Of a stretch of DNA of 64,000 bases, positions 44,131 to 56,025 are shown in pieces. The DNA is from Paramacrobiotus metropolitanus (taxonomy: Eukaryota; Tardigrada; Eutardigrada; Parachela; Macrobiotidae). The stretch's first letter is position 1, and the number at the start of each line of letters is the position of its first letter. The notes beneath the pieces are model-generated. The model saw nothing but the letters and a program-made list of their open reading frames with translations. It did no database searches and was not told where the DNA came from. A program made the translations under genes and the position numbers. The stretch covers positions 1,984,001-2,048,000 of the forward strand of contig NW_026570229.1 of the NCBI RefSeq assembly GCF_019649055.1, read 5' to 3'.

Positions 44131-44757
44131 ACTTACGGGGGTGACGAAATCTATAAGAATAAGACATCAGATGAGCTGCGCTACAAATTACGGGACCTGA
44201 GAGCCACCCGGTACTAGAGAAGCGTCGCTGACCGGTGTCCGGTGATATGTATACAGTATTACAGAATCCGTGTGCTGCTACACGATATTATAGCAGATAT
44301 ACTCGTAATAACAGTTATGCAGTTTATATTCGCTAAACGGCAATGCCGTAGTTTGTTTTAACAAAATGCGTGTGAAGACATTTCAATGTTTACATTAATA
44401 ATTAGTGATTCGGCAGTGAGTCTGTGACTGGAGGCTAAATCACCCACCAGACAACTGAAATTCTGCTGATTGTGATCCGTGCCATCGGGTGACTAACAAG
44501 CAGATTACGCCGTACAGAAGAATGAACAGCTGGAAGTCGTTAAGCAAACCACGGTTCATAACGCCGGCTTAGCTGAAAATATTGACAAACTGGAAAAAAG
44601 AACGACACCTTCCCCGCAAATTTTTTGCCGGCCTCAAGCGCTGGCTCTACAAAAAGATTTTTGCTTAAAAGCGAAGCAGCAAACTAGTAATCACCAACTT
44701 GCAACATTTAATAAGGCTTTATCAATTTTATAAGCGTATTGCACTACATCAACCAAT
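44131..44757. other. Intergenic, upstream of the LRR gene
   Basis: No more IRG sequence could be recognised beyond the remnant. The 5' flank of the LRR gene lacks an evident TATA box. Confidence 0.4.
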
Positions 44758-45901
44758 ATGGGTGTCTCCGGCAAGCCGTTGCTGTTGTCGCTTTTTCTGC
44801 TGCTGACAAAACAATCGGTTTTGACAACAAATCCCTGTTCGACTTCCAATCCGTTAGGAATCTTTTGCGGCAGCTTGACTATTCCCGACCAATTCAACGC
44901 CAGTCAGTTTCCCACGAATACTACCATGCTGAGCTTGGGCGATGACAAAGCCCCATCCTTCCTAAAGAATGCGCCTCCATTACCGGCGTGGCCCAATTTG
45001 CAATACGTCACTTTCAACCGCTTCGAATTCAACGACACTAACACCATAAAATCCTGGTTGTCCAATGTCAAGAAGACGGTAAGGAATTTGGAGTTTGTCG
45101 GCGGACGATTGCCCTCACTGGATTCGGGAATGTTTGACGGGTTCGACAACTTGGAAACCCTCCGTGTGGATAATGCCGGACTGCAGCGAATCCAACCGGG
45201 AGCGTTCAAGGGTACACCGGCGTTAACGGAGTTGCTGTTAAAAGGAAATCAACTGAAAGAGCTGGATTGGTCGGTTCTTCCGGAAAACGTTGGGGTAAGC
45301 TGGTTAAATGATCGTTAAGCCCAGTTATTCAGTGTCGGTCTGGGAATTTTGTAATGATACTCTATGTGAACGCCACGTCTGGCTAGCTGTAACTAATCAA
45401 GCTGTACGCACATTTTGCTCAAGGACGAGCTTCTGCTTTAATATAAATAATTCTATATTTGTTTATTAGTTGCTGAACGCCCCGATGAATTCCATCACCA
45501 CCCTCAAAGTCTCATCACCTCCGAATCTGCCTAATCTTCATCACGCCAATCTGGGAGGCAACAACATCACCGCCATACCAGCTGAACTGATCACTTTCCT
45601 TCGCAACGGTGCCCGCTTTCAGTCAATTCAAGTGGATTTAGCAGGAAACCCACTGATACAAAACAGTGACCTTTGCACTACTACAAAGCTGCAACCACTT
45701 CTTCGTTTGGCTGACGAGAAAGTCCAGAAAGTGGATATTTTCTTGACTTGTGGGGACAATCAGCAGGCATTCTGTGAACCTAATAATGCGACATCAAAAG
45801 AGGCGTTCCAGTGCAAAGGATGCTGGAAAGCGCTGCCCTACGAAATGGTGGCGTCCGCGTATGATGTTTGCCAGCTGGGCAAACAGTCCTCCACGTTTTG
45901 A
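44758..45901 (+). CDS. Secreted leucine-rich-repeat protein, two exons, 322 aa
   Basis: Exons are 44758-45294 and 45470-45901. Donor GGG-GTAAGC, acceptor TTTGTTTATTAG, phase 0. A signal peptide (KPLLLSLFLLLTKQSVLT) is followed by a Cys-containing cap (NPCSTSNPLGIFCG). LRR-type repeats follow: VRNLEFVGGRLPSLDSGMFD, NLETLRVDNAGLQRIQPGAF, ALTELLLKGNQLKELDWSVL, then after the splice NLHHANLGGNNITAIPAEL. A C-terminal Cys region (LAGNPL...DLCTT, FLTCGDNQQAFCEPN, QCKGCWKALPY) resembles an LRRCT cap. There is no transmembrane span or anchor. It is probably extracellular and mediates recognition or adhesion; the ligand is unknown. The intron contains no other frame. Confidence 0.8.
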
Positions 45902-46292
45902 ACTCGATATCTTAATTGGACCTTTACGTACTTAGCGTGCTACGTAAATGTAAACGGTCAGTCTTGTTGCCGAAAACTGTCATTTAAGTCGCCTGGTCGA
46001 TGTAAGCAAAGGTGACGGCTTAAACTTTACCGCGAAATAAATTCAACACAGAAAAGTAATTTAGAAGAGGTTGTAATTATTGCATTAGTTTACGCTTAGT
46101 AATAACGGGGTCTCAAGTTTTCAACTAACCGTAAGTTAGAGTGCAAGCTACCACAAAAACGCCGCGGACGATCTGCTAGCAGGTTATTACTCAAAACTAT
46201 CGGGCTCAAAGCAAGAGTGAAGTCGAAAACTAAATCAATCAAATCCAGTCCACAAAGACAAAGAGTGTATTACATTACAACGGTAATTTTTC
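45902..46292. other. Intergenic between convergent LRR and IRG genes
   Basis: Short 3' flanks with AATAAA at about 46037 for the LRR gene. Nothing else seen. Confidence 0.45.
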
Positions 46293-48245
46293 TCAGTTCG
46301 CAGCGCTCCCTTCGATGGCAAGCGCACCCCGCCCATTGAGTCGCGCCATATCCAGTGCTAAGTTCTCCATGACGGCCAGCACACCGTCCAGGTTGCTGTA
46401 GACCATTCCTAGCGATATCAGCCCTGCAAAGACCTGACCAGCAATGGGCAATACTTTGCTGACTTCTCTAATGGGAATCAGGATCCCACGGGAAGCGGCT
46501 AGCGCGGCTAACTACCCCAGCCCCGTAATGCCGTTAACCGTTATTACCGAGGAGGGAAAGAACTCTTGGACCTTGGTGCGCAGTTGGAGCAGGCTGATGC
46601 CGGTACGTTGCGAGGTCACCTGCAGCGACGTATCATCCAGACCGAGAGCGGTCAAGAAACGGCTGATGGCTGCGGCGATGATTCCAGCATCGGTCGCGAC
46701 GGAGGAAAAGGGCACTGGTACGGCATTGGCCGCAGCGGCAGCGAAGGCCAGCGGCAATACCTCTCTTCGAAGCACCTGTGCACAAGACACGAGTCATCGT
46801 ATGATCGTACTATGTAGGCACTAGCAGTCTAATACTTTTCTTCGTCATCGCTGGCTTATTTTACAGCTTGAAAGAGGAATCTTAAGTTAACTGGTTAAAT
46901 ATCAATTAAAGATTGCAGCGCATTTATTAAGCAGATAGGACTCTATCAGTCCTGTTGTGGACCTTTCGGTTAAATTTACGATTTACTTTGCTGCGCGGTT
47001 TCTTAACCGCCTACGCAACTACTGTATGAATGCCTATTTTTAACTAGAACCATTGGTCTAGTTAGTTCTAGTTCTGTTCTATGTTCTACAGAGCTAGAAG
47101 AGATATTTTACTTGTTCTAGTTTTTGGAAATATGTGTCTAAGCGTTAAATGGCATTTGCTTGTACAAGTATGAAATAAATTTCCGCCACTAGAACAACTA
47201 CATGGCATTCACGAAAACTGTAAAATAACTTACAGATTTTAAAAGTATAGGGGTCTGTTCAGCCTTCTATTTGAAGAATACAGTAAGACTACTATCGCAT
47301 ACACAAAACTCTCTAAATCAAGTTTTCGGTAACACCAAACGGCACAATCGACGTTCTTACAGATAAGGGCTCAATTTAAAGATAGCTTAAACGTCTCTAG
47401 GGTACAGATGTAACTACGCTACCCTGGTTCGTACAGCTGCCGGCGCGTGCACTCATTTCGGCATTGCTAATACATTCAGATGCATGGCGTACCTTGATCT
47501 TTTCTCTTATCATCTTCTCGCTAAGGTTATTTATGGCCAATGTCAAAGCGTCACGCTTTAAATCGGGAAAATCTTGAACTAACTTCACCGCCAGCTCATC
47601 AAAATCAAATTGACGTGGTCGTAGACTGTCGATAAGGAAAATGGGCGCCATTGCTGCGTTTTTCCTTAGATGGTCTTCGATGTCCGTGCGAATGGTCAGC
47701 AACAGCTGCTCCTCGTTATGCTCATCGGGATACGTAAATTTATCGTTAATCACATCCAGGAAGATTTTCGTCCGTACAAAGAAAAACTTTCGTTTGGATT
47801 TGAGAATTTCCAGACCCAACCACATGTCCATGCCGGTGAAGCGTACTGCCGATAGGATAAGAAAAAAGTCATACCGGCCAAACTCGACCAACTCCAGATA
47901 GCGGTCTTGCGGGAAGTTTTCAGTGCCGACACCCGGAAGGTCCCAGAATTGCAGTGCTTCGTTGCCTGGCTGCGGATACGCTGTGACCACTTTCGTGGTT
48001 TCCACGCAGCCGGTAGCAGCCCATCCCGGATCCTTGGATTTCAGACCGCGGATAGCGTTAATGAAGGTGGACTTACCGACACCCGAGTGGCCGATAACGG
48101 CGATATTGAGCGGAACGGCACGAAGAGCGTCTTGCTTCTCTTTATTGAAGTCCTGGATACCTTTAGCTCCATCCTTGGCGAAACGATCTCTTATTTCTTC
48201 TAAACTGACAAAATCGTAATTATTTAGAAAGTAGTCGTCATCCAT
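46293..48245 (-). pseudogene. Immunity-related GTPase (IRG) gene with one in-frame TAG, two exons
   Basis: A dynamin-related GTPase of the IRG (p47) family, used in vertebrates for cell-autonomous defence at vacuole membranes. Exons are 48245-47493 and 46775-46293. The donor is AAG-GTACGC, the acceptor TTGTGCACAG, phase 0. Exon 1 holds G1 GHSGVGKS (52-59), G3 DLPGVG (102-107) and FFVRTKIFLDV in the G4 position. Exon 2 encodes the helical C-terminus (VLRREVLPLAFAAAAANAVP, AISRFLTALGLDD). At 46514-46512 a TAG interrupts; beyond it the same frame stays open for 73 codons and still matches the sister gene (SRGILIPIREVSKVLPIAGQ, SLGMVYSNLDGVLAVMENLA). Total length with the TAG (411 codons incl. 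end) equals the intact gene. So it is a very young pseudogene, a base error, or a 338-aa shortened protein. Confidence 0.75.
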
Positions 48246-48932
48246 GGCAGACCGGTACGTAAGGTGGAATCTTCACTGTGATACTAGATAAGAATAACTG
48301 TCGATGCCGGGAAAATGTTGGATCTTAACCATGCATGATGCATGTAAAGGTAAAGCAAGAAGACTGAGCGAGGCATTATATAAACGTAGTACCTGCGCTA
48401 AGTGTTCCGGCACTACGCCGGCAACATTACCGCAAAATGTAGGACATGGTAGGCGTGTTCTTTCGGCTACTGCTGTTGTTAGCACCAACCACTTGCGAAC
48501 AAGTCACTGATGCAGCACCTGCACCTTCGTAAGTTTGCAGAGGTCAGAGATTAGATATCGCAAAGAGACTAAAGGTCAGTCACCAGCTTTCGCCTGTCAT
48601 GCAGTCTTTCAACCTCCATTCGGTGCACCGAAGGATAGGCTTATCGAAGATAACAACTTATTGCATACTTATTACCACTCACTAAGTGGACGCCGAACTC
48701 CGATTAACGTTGGACCATTGATACAAGGTTTTTAATTGAGTCTAATAATTCAGCTGGATATGAGTGATAGAATTCCACATAGTTGTATTTGCAACAAAAA
48801 GGCTTTACAGTGCTTACACAAATACAGACAATGGAAGTCAGTGCAATTCGGGAAGGCAACTGCTTGTAATGTACATATATGCACTCGGCTATACAGCTCG
48901 TTATTTAAACTCTGCAATTAATCAACATAAAA
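48246..48932. other. Upstream flank of the IRG gene, no gene supported
   Basis: Lies between the IRG start and the 3' end of the phosphatase. The promoter of the IRG gene should be here. A CATGCATGATGCATG palindromic cluster occurs at about 48330. Confidence 0.4.
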
Positions 48933-50303
48933 TCAAATAATTTTGTATGCACTACAATTTAAACTTGTCCCGGAACTATAGTTCACCCCATCTGTTGTCG
49001 TCCATCCGGAATTAATCCACGATCCGAGCTGCTTATCTTGACCTTGCAGCAAATACCGGTTATTTGTCGCCGGATCCACCTTCTTAAACAACCGGCACGC
49101 TTTCTCATACAGCTGCTGCATACAGTTCCCAATCGTCTGTAGCCGATTACTGGCCAGAACGATACCATCGCGCACCAACCCCAAAAACGCACAATCGCCT
49201 TGGGAATCTCCCGAGCCCCAGATGGGCGCTTGGCCGTTATGTCGCGGACGGATAATATTATTGGCGACCGTGGCTTTCCCCGGTCCCCACGTGATCGGAT
49301 AGTCCCCGCCCACCAACCGTCCGGTGAATTTCCCGTTGTCCATCGTAAATCGCACTCCCAGGATGTTATCCTTCGGGACGTTGTACGTCAAGGAGTAGAA
49401 GGTAGCGGCCACGTCGACAAAGTACTGCGGCGATGCGGAGATGACGTAGACGCTGACGTTGCGTCCCTGTAACGCCCGCATACTGGCTTCCTGGCCGTTG
49501 AAGATACGCAGTCCCGTGGGATAGCTCCCTGTAATCCCATTGGTCGCTGTGAACGACACCGCACCAATGGCCGCGTTCAGGTTGTAGCGGATACTCAGCC
49601 GAATTAAATCCTTGATCTCGGCTTCGGTCATCCCGACTAACAACTGCGGGAGGATGGTTAACGCGAGAACCTGCGCACACGGTAGAAAATCATCCCCGCC
49701 GTTGGTATTCTCCATGGCAAAAACCAAGTTCCCGAATTTGGCGACAAAATCGTTGTACTCCGTGGTTTGCCGGATCGCCGCTAAGTTCATATTAGGTTGC
49801 AACGTGGAACACGGCGGTACAGTTGTGGATTGCAGGTTATACGTTGGAGCGATGTACGCGTGAAACAATTTTAAATAATCTTGAGATACATCTTGTATTA
49901 GGGACTGCAAAGTCTGTGTCTTCCCGATAACGGTATTGATGCCTTGCGGCATACATTGGTCACCGTTGCTCGCGTTGTATCCCAAGGCGAAGATGCCGGC
50001 AAACTGTTCCGGGAGGATACGGAAGTTGAGGTTCTGGACTTGATAGTAGATGGACGATTCGGAGATGTCCCCGTACATGCACGTGTTGTCCCAGTCGTAT
50101 AACGCATACGCTTCCCCGGGCTGCCGGGTGTAGGGAAGGGAGTTAATGACGTAATTGATCGCGGCGATATTGTAGTCGGGCGATTCCGCGCCGTAAAACA
50201 GTGGCGGTTGTGGTAAAGATTTTCCGGCACTTTGAACACTGATAACGAAACACGCTAATGCTACTGCAACTAGTAAATTGTGCATCTTGCTAAATGTTAT
50301 CAC
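48933..50303 (-). CDS. Secreted HAD-superfamily phosphatase, intronless, 456 aa
   Basis: A phosphatase of the haloacid-dehalogenase fold. The signal peptide is MHNLLVAVALACFVISVQSAG; Met7 at 50285 is the more likely start, Met1 at 50303 the longer option. Motif I is D70-W-D72-N-T74 (LYDWDNT), motif II ISAS (288-291), a Lys at 343 (WGPGKATVA) and motif IV GDSQGD (365-370), so all catalytic positions are present. A large cap lies between motifs I and II. Eight or more Cys and N-glycosylation sites suit export. The closest families I know are bacterial phosphorylcholine-phosphatase-like HAD enzymes; the substrate here is unknown. One uninterrupted exon of 1.37 kb, GC-richer than its flanks, is unusual beside the many-exon genes around it and suggests horizontal gain or a retrocopy. 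Confidence 0.82.
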   Translation of the reverse strand: MITFSKMHNLLVAVALACFVISVQSAGKSLPQPPLFYGAESPDYNIAAINYVINSLPYTRQPGEAYALYDWDNTCMYGDISESSIYYQVQNLNFRILPEQFAGIFALGYNASNGDQCMPQGINTVIGKTQTLQSLIQDVSQDYLKLFHAYIAPTYNLQSTTVPPCSTLQPNMNLAAIRQTTEYNDFVAKFGNLVFAMENTNGGDDFLPCAQVLALTILPQLLVGMTEAEIKDLIRLSIRYNLNAAIGAVSFTATNGITGSYPTGLRIFNGQEASMRALQGRNVSVYVISASPQYFVDVAATFYSLTYNVPKDNILGVRFTMDNGKFTGRLVGGDYPITWGPGKATVANNIIRPRHNGQAPIWGSGDSQGDCAFLGLVRDGIVLASNRLQTIGNCMQQLYEKACRLFKKVDPATNNRYLLQGQDKQLGSWINSGWTTTDGVNYSSGTSLNCSAYKII

Positions 50304-53300
50304 GACATACGATAGGAACTATGATTTCAGGCTACTTTAAGAAATGTTACTTGGATCGCAACTATGTAAAATGCACGCATATAACGCATGTGAAACTGCC
50401 GCTTGTATATGCTGTTAACATAATTGTTTATTTTATTGTTGGGAATTCAGCCATGACTAAACGAAGTCATTTTCATGAATAGTTCAAAGCTGAGGATTAT
50501 GTACTCACGCCGACCGTATAGGCGCTTATTTTGTTGACTGATATACATAATTTGCTAATATGCTGATATGCTAATATAGGCCACCGCGCACAATCAAACT
50601 GAACAAGTTTCATTGAAACTGTATCCACTTCAGACGATACAACTGAATACACACCGAAGTTGCACATTCGTTTAGTACTGTGTGCGCGAACAGACAGTTC
50701 TCTTTTTACGAACAAAGGCTCTGTTAAGAACCTTTTCAAGTCGGATACCTTGGCCTTGCTACGTACAGTCTGTAACTGTGTGTTATTGTTTAAGATGTGA
50801 GAAACGTTTTTTTACGGTGTCGTGGCCATTTGTTATAAAAGTATCAACGTCGCGTTAGTGAGGTTCGCAGACGTTCATAGTACGTATTGTACGAGTAAAG
50901 GAGTGCATTCACCTTGCATTTTCGACCGTAACGTTTATGAAATGTTTAACGGATTCGGATATCCCTAAAGTGCTAAGCATCCCACTCAACCACATTAAAC
51001 AAAGTTTGTATGCTGATAGGCAATGCACACACTAAAAACCAAACGGAAACAGTAAAACTGTACCTAAAAGCCCGAAACCGAAACTTTTAGCAAATTAATA
51101 GGGAAAAATTAATTTTGAGTTGTCAAACAAAGGGTCAGTTGATGAATATGAGGGCATGCATAACGGTCGCGTGTTTTGCTGTTGAACTTTGAAGACTGCT
51201 GTAATTAATGGCAAATGTTTGTGGTTTTCGTGGCTAGACGCTGATTAGGCATGCATTAGTCTATTACTATCGGGATAACATTACGGACAGTTGGTCACGA
51301 ATCAAGTAGGCATAATTTGGTACTATAGCAGGCAGCTGCGTTGTTTTGCGTACATTGTAGAACGGGGTGCAGTGCGGTCGTAAGACGTAAATGTGTTTTT
51401 AGAACGGAAGAGAGGGCTTGTACTAGTTCTTTTTTGCAGCTTTTCAGCTCAGGGGTGATGCGGTAGAAGATTTGGGTACGGGCGCGTCTCACTTCAAACA
51501 ATAACTGGGATGGCTTTTTCGAGACTACTACTAAGACTTGTAGAAAACCAATGTGGCGAAGCGGTTTTAGTGGAAATATTAGCAAGCCTGGGTCATTAAT
51601 TTCTGGTAGTAAATAGATATTAACCGCGAGGTTGGCGCGTAGAAAGCAACACTACACAGACACTACAGTAGTTATCGCAATGTTAAATTTAATTCTACGA
51701 TGAATTATTATGATAAATAAATTCGATTAATACGTTCTTCGATTTTACGATGAACATGCCTCATACGATGTTAATATTTGACGGGTATCAGCCATGCCAA
51801 ACGCATAACGCGTAACGAGTGAGACGTGGCGAGCCGTGGCATCACGCTAAGGGTAACGCGTACGGTAACCCATGGAACTGTATTTCTCGCTGTCCTTTTA
51901 CTCAAGAAGTAAATCCCCGAGCTTATGGGTGGATATTAACCCTAAAAAATGCTCTCCGCTTATTTATGAAGCGCCGATTACCAGTAGCACGCAACATGGT
52001 AAAGCCGACAAAATTAATATCTCTTTCGCTTCAACACTGATACACAATACTGACGATACTGATACTAGTACTCAATACACAGTCAACGGATAAAGTTCCG
52101 CACCTACATGAATTCCCCGGTGTAATCACCAGTCCACAATGATCAGGACGAGAAGGTACTTGTACTTACCGGTTAGCCGCGCTGGCGGCGTATTCATTTT
52201 TCCCAGATACGTTAAACACCATGCTCCAGGTGCAAAGATCCGAGCATGTACAACGACTGTGGAAAATCCTACCGCCTTTGCCCTTATTGTCCAGATGGAT
52301 TTCGTTTCCTTGTCGCACTTAACCAGGAGAATTTGATGCTGTTTGTCCGTTTCGGTTTTTGTTCGCATTTTCGACCAAGAGATAATAACAGTAGTAAAAG
52401 TTTGTTGTTCTTGCAACGGTGCGGGTGCTCAAGTCTCTATGTAAACTTCAGGCAACGGGTGAGCAAACATACAGAGTGTTGCCCTGTTGAATAAATTCAT
52501 CCTCATGTGGCATTTCCCTTTCTCTTGCAAACAGGAAGCGGAAGCACTGTAGTTGTACGGGTACTAGAGTTAGCTGGTACAACTCGTACTTTTTGTCAAC
52601 GCTACTGCCAGGTGCTTAAATATTTGCTTTGTGCTTTTCTAAATCGTTTGGCTTGCTACCGGCACAAAAGAGCCACGGTAAGAGATCGGCGTTATAGCTT
52701 CTCGACGGAAAAAAAGCTTGTCGGCAAGTAACGTAATCAGTGTCGGTATTTATAAGCATTGTATGATAGTTATAAAATTGAAACTAAATAATTTTCTCCT
52801 CAACACCGAACAACATACTTTGTAGAACGATCGTATTCAACGCCTCGGTTTCCTATATTTAAGAGATGGAGACACTAGGACACGACTGGTTATCTCAGAT
52901 AACGACTCGTATCTTAGCGTCTCCGTCGTGATCATCTGCTTAGCGGCTCTCATGCTGATTATACACGAAGTTTACTCGTGCGGCACCATGAACGGTATAT
53001 CCGTACGTAGCGTGTAAGTGGAACTGGAGATTTGTTAAACTTGCAAAATTCAACATAACACCACCCACTGCAGCCGTACAATTGTGCAAAATCAGCCTGT
53101 ACGCCGGCGTTGTCGCGGATGTTGCGCTGGCGGAGAAAGCGTTCCACATCCCGACTACTGCGCGCACACTAAGTCACTGTGAGCGCTATGATCGGGATGT
53201 ACGTGGTGCGCATTCACCGCTATCACAATTCAGGACTTGTTTACCAAAGTATCGATTGACAGTTCTGCAGAGGTCCGCCAGGCATTGCACTAATTCATCA

Positions 53301-53497
53301 GCAACAATACCAACCGGCTAACCAAGCCGGTTGCGCTTGTTGCTATCGAATTAAGTCCTTGCCTTTTCCTCGCGGTTTGTTGGAATTTTGCGGTTATAAC
53401 CGTGAAGTTGATAGTGAGTTCATGGCCTCCGACTCCACAGTCCACACTTCTCAATAAATTGGCGCTCGTTTCCAGAGCATTACTGGTGGCTTATCCG
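50304..53497. other. Intergenic, 3.2 kb, no gene supported
   Basis: Short frames on both strands lack domains. A minus frame at about 52950-53167 (two overlapping registers rich in Cys/Trp) might be an exon but cannot be supported. Confidence 0.4.
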
Positions 53498-53800
53498 GCG
53501 GCGTGTGCCGACACCGCACCCGGACAATTGAGAGTGTGACATTTCGCCGCGAAGACATTTCGCCACCGGACATTCGGACGCTGGGACATTTCGGTTTAGG
53601 ACATTATGCTTTGAGACATTTCACCTTTGCGACATTTCGACGCAACAAGTCTGGTCGCGGGCAATTCGTCTTGGGACTTTTCGAACGATGTGACTAATCG
53701 CCGCAAAATAATTCACCGCGCTTAATTCTCACTACTTTTTCAGTTTTTTAGGCTTTTTCTTAGTTTTTTAGGGTTTCTCCTTAGGCTTTTTATATAGCAG
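53498..53800 (-). repeat. GACATTTCG-motif repeat, half copy
   Basis: GACATTTCGCCGCGAAGACATTTCG-type units at 53530-53700 are the reverse complement of the right arm at 3395-3605, in the same unit order (CGACCAGAC, GTCCCAGCGTC, CGGGTGCG). They are followed by a degraded CTAAGAAA-type tract at 53735-53795 as in the first copy. The other arm is missing. Confidence 0.75.
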
Positions 53801-53990
53801 TAGCCTATTTTTTTCTGCGGAGCAACGCTATTAAAGACTTTAAAGTCTTTAGTTGCGTTGCTCTGCAGAATTTATCTGAGATAATTGTCACAGAGAAATT
53901 TATCCAAGACGCAATGCATATGGACCAGACAATTTCCGTCAGAAATTAACGGTTCCCACTCCCGGAACATCCCAGAACCGAAGCTTATCG
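53800..53990. repeat. Hairpin repeat next to IRG fragment, copy 1
   Basis: A near-perfect hairpin (TCTGCGGAGCAACGC...GCGTTGCTCTGCAGA, about 53815-53872) is followed by TTTATC(T/C)GAGATAATTGTC and a piece that encodes, on the minus strand, the IRG G3 segment. The whole ~190-bp unit recurs in the same orientation at 59395-59570. Confidence 0.7.
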
Positions 53991-54291
53991 TGACCGAGGT
54001 TATGAAACGTTACAGAAGTTACGCTGTGGGCTCCCGGTTGGCTTTGACACTGTCGTTGAGAGCGGCTTTGGGGTTATCAAAAGTCAGGCCGCGCACCGTG
54101 TTGATGAACGTCGACTTCCCGGCACCGGATGCACCGACGATGGCGATGTTCATAGGAATGGATTGAAAATCATCGTGTTTGCGCTGGAGCAAATTACGAA
54201 TGCCGGTAGCGTCCTCCTTGGCAAAAACATCCTTTAGTTCATTCACGTTCACTTTCTGCTCTTCCATATACACGCTGATTTTGTCATCCAT
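53940..54291 (-). pseudogene. IRG GTPase pseudogene, N-terminal part only
   Basis: ATG at 54291 opens MDDKISVYMEEQK. The frame keeps EDATGIRNLLQRKHDDF, an intact G1 motif GASGAGKS with TFINTVRGLT, then a stop (TAA) just after REPTA. After frame damage the DNA still reads LRFWDVPGVGTVNF (the G3 region) near 53960-53985, then a TGA. The rest of the GTPase domain and the second exon are missing; the sequence runs into the hairpin repeat. No functional GTPase can be made. Confidence 0.8.
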
Positions 54292-54351
54292 AGCTGGCAT
54301 GTTACAGATAAATGCACATATCGTTCCGGTCACGGGTGCTACTTTCCACAA

Positions 54352-56025
54352 AACCCTAACGGAGAGCGGTTGCTTACCGTTGTTGATACGTAATTACGAC
54401 ACAGTTGCAAAACTCCACCCGCTGGGACAACTGTGTCAACGGATGCCGACAGTTCCAGTAGCCGTTTCTATGTTTTATACTTATCATCACAACGCTTAAA
54501 CGGTTTTTAAGTCTGCCAACTTATCATACTGGGTAGGGTCATCCTGTGTTGACTTAAGATTAATTAAGGTTGAATGGGGTACGTACGTGAGTAGGCGCCT
54601 TCTAGGTCGCTTGCACTAACTGCCTTTCCAAATTGATTCGTATGGATCTGTAGTGTACAAACTAGAGATGGTGGTTTCGTATTAGTAATTATCAGTTATG
54701 GAGCGGTTACAGAAAGTACCGGTGGTTTTGCTGGCTATTAGCGTATCGGGTCAGTTATTGGCTAAATGGATGGGCTGTCTTGGATTGTTTGGTGTAGGTT
54801 TAAGAGATTGAGTCACGCTACCCGAACGTTAAGAATTTGTCTGTTATCACAATTTTCAACCCAGTTTTCGAGGTGTGACTGTGAATGTAGCTATCGGGCA
54901 AGTTGGATGCGGCTGATTTAAGACGGCACCCAACAAAACTGTATGAAATTATCAAAATGCTATGCAGTTTGTACATTTGCAGTTTTAAAATCCGACTCCC
55001 GTAGCCGCTCATTGCAAGGTTATAATTTAAATGACTGTGAGAATTTGGTTACTTACTAGATGCAAACTGTTTGTATGTGTGGTAATTATTATTTTTTTGA
55101 CCGAGGTACGCCGCAAACGTGATGGACGTGATTATAGGCAAACTTGGTAACAAGAGTCAGAGAAAGTCGGTCTTTTTCCCGCTGAGTACGAATCTGAAGT
55201 CGGTTTGCAAAAAAAATTTGACCGTGAAAAGTTATGGAAATGTCACCTTTTTGCTTCGAATACGAACTGTACAATAGAGTAGTTACCTTTAGTACGTCTT
55301 GTAGGTAGCACGTAAATTTTGCTTGGACAATGAACATTCGACACTGAGCGACGTTACATGTTATGAAACCCCTGAAGAACTGCCCAATGGTCTTGAACGA
55401 CTCAGAATAGAAGTGCTTTCTGCATGCTCTTCTTTAAGAATTCTCACGGCATACTATTACATTATTTTTCTGTAGACTGTATGCCTGTACAATACACAGT
55501 ACACAGTGTTTTCGCTTTGCGATATGAGCACTCATTGTAGTTGATAGACGGCTTGCACTCATAAATTCATAATCGGCGCGCGCAGTTGTCGTATTCCATC
55601 CTAAGGGTCCTTCCGTCCAAAGGGCTCTCATTAAAAGCACCTCACAGCTAACTTCATCTAAGTACATATTTGTACGGTATTTAGTGTAGACCAAAGCCTG
55701 ATAAGAATAATCATTAATTCGGTGCTAATGTGTTACAGTGCCAGTGATAAGAACGATCGACGGTTACTCTGACTCACCAACTTGCTATCAAGCAGACGTT
55801 ACATGGAGTAACACGCGGCTAAGTACTAACTACAGCTGGAAAGATTATAACACCTGCATCGTTAGTCAAATTCAGTATGTGTACCACAGAGTGTCGTTAT
55901 TGCCGAGGGCCCGAGAGAACCGTCAGTCTTTTGTAGAGCTTCAGAATCGAGGCATCCATGTTGTACATTTCCAGTAACAACGTTTTCTTTTTAAGAGATT
56001 ATAGCAGCGATTTCTCGGTTTAAAG
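54352..56025. other. Intergenic between divergent IRG copies
   Basis: Spacer between the IRG pseudogene (minus) and the intact IRG gene (plus). It may hold the promoter of the latter. No interferon-type element was recognised with confidence. Confidence 0.4.

Noticed and set aside
52940-53167. Two overlapping minus frames rich in Cys and Trp
   Set aside because: Neither register shows a known domain, start context or splice partners.
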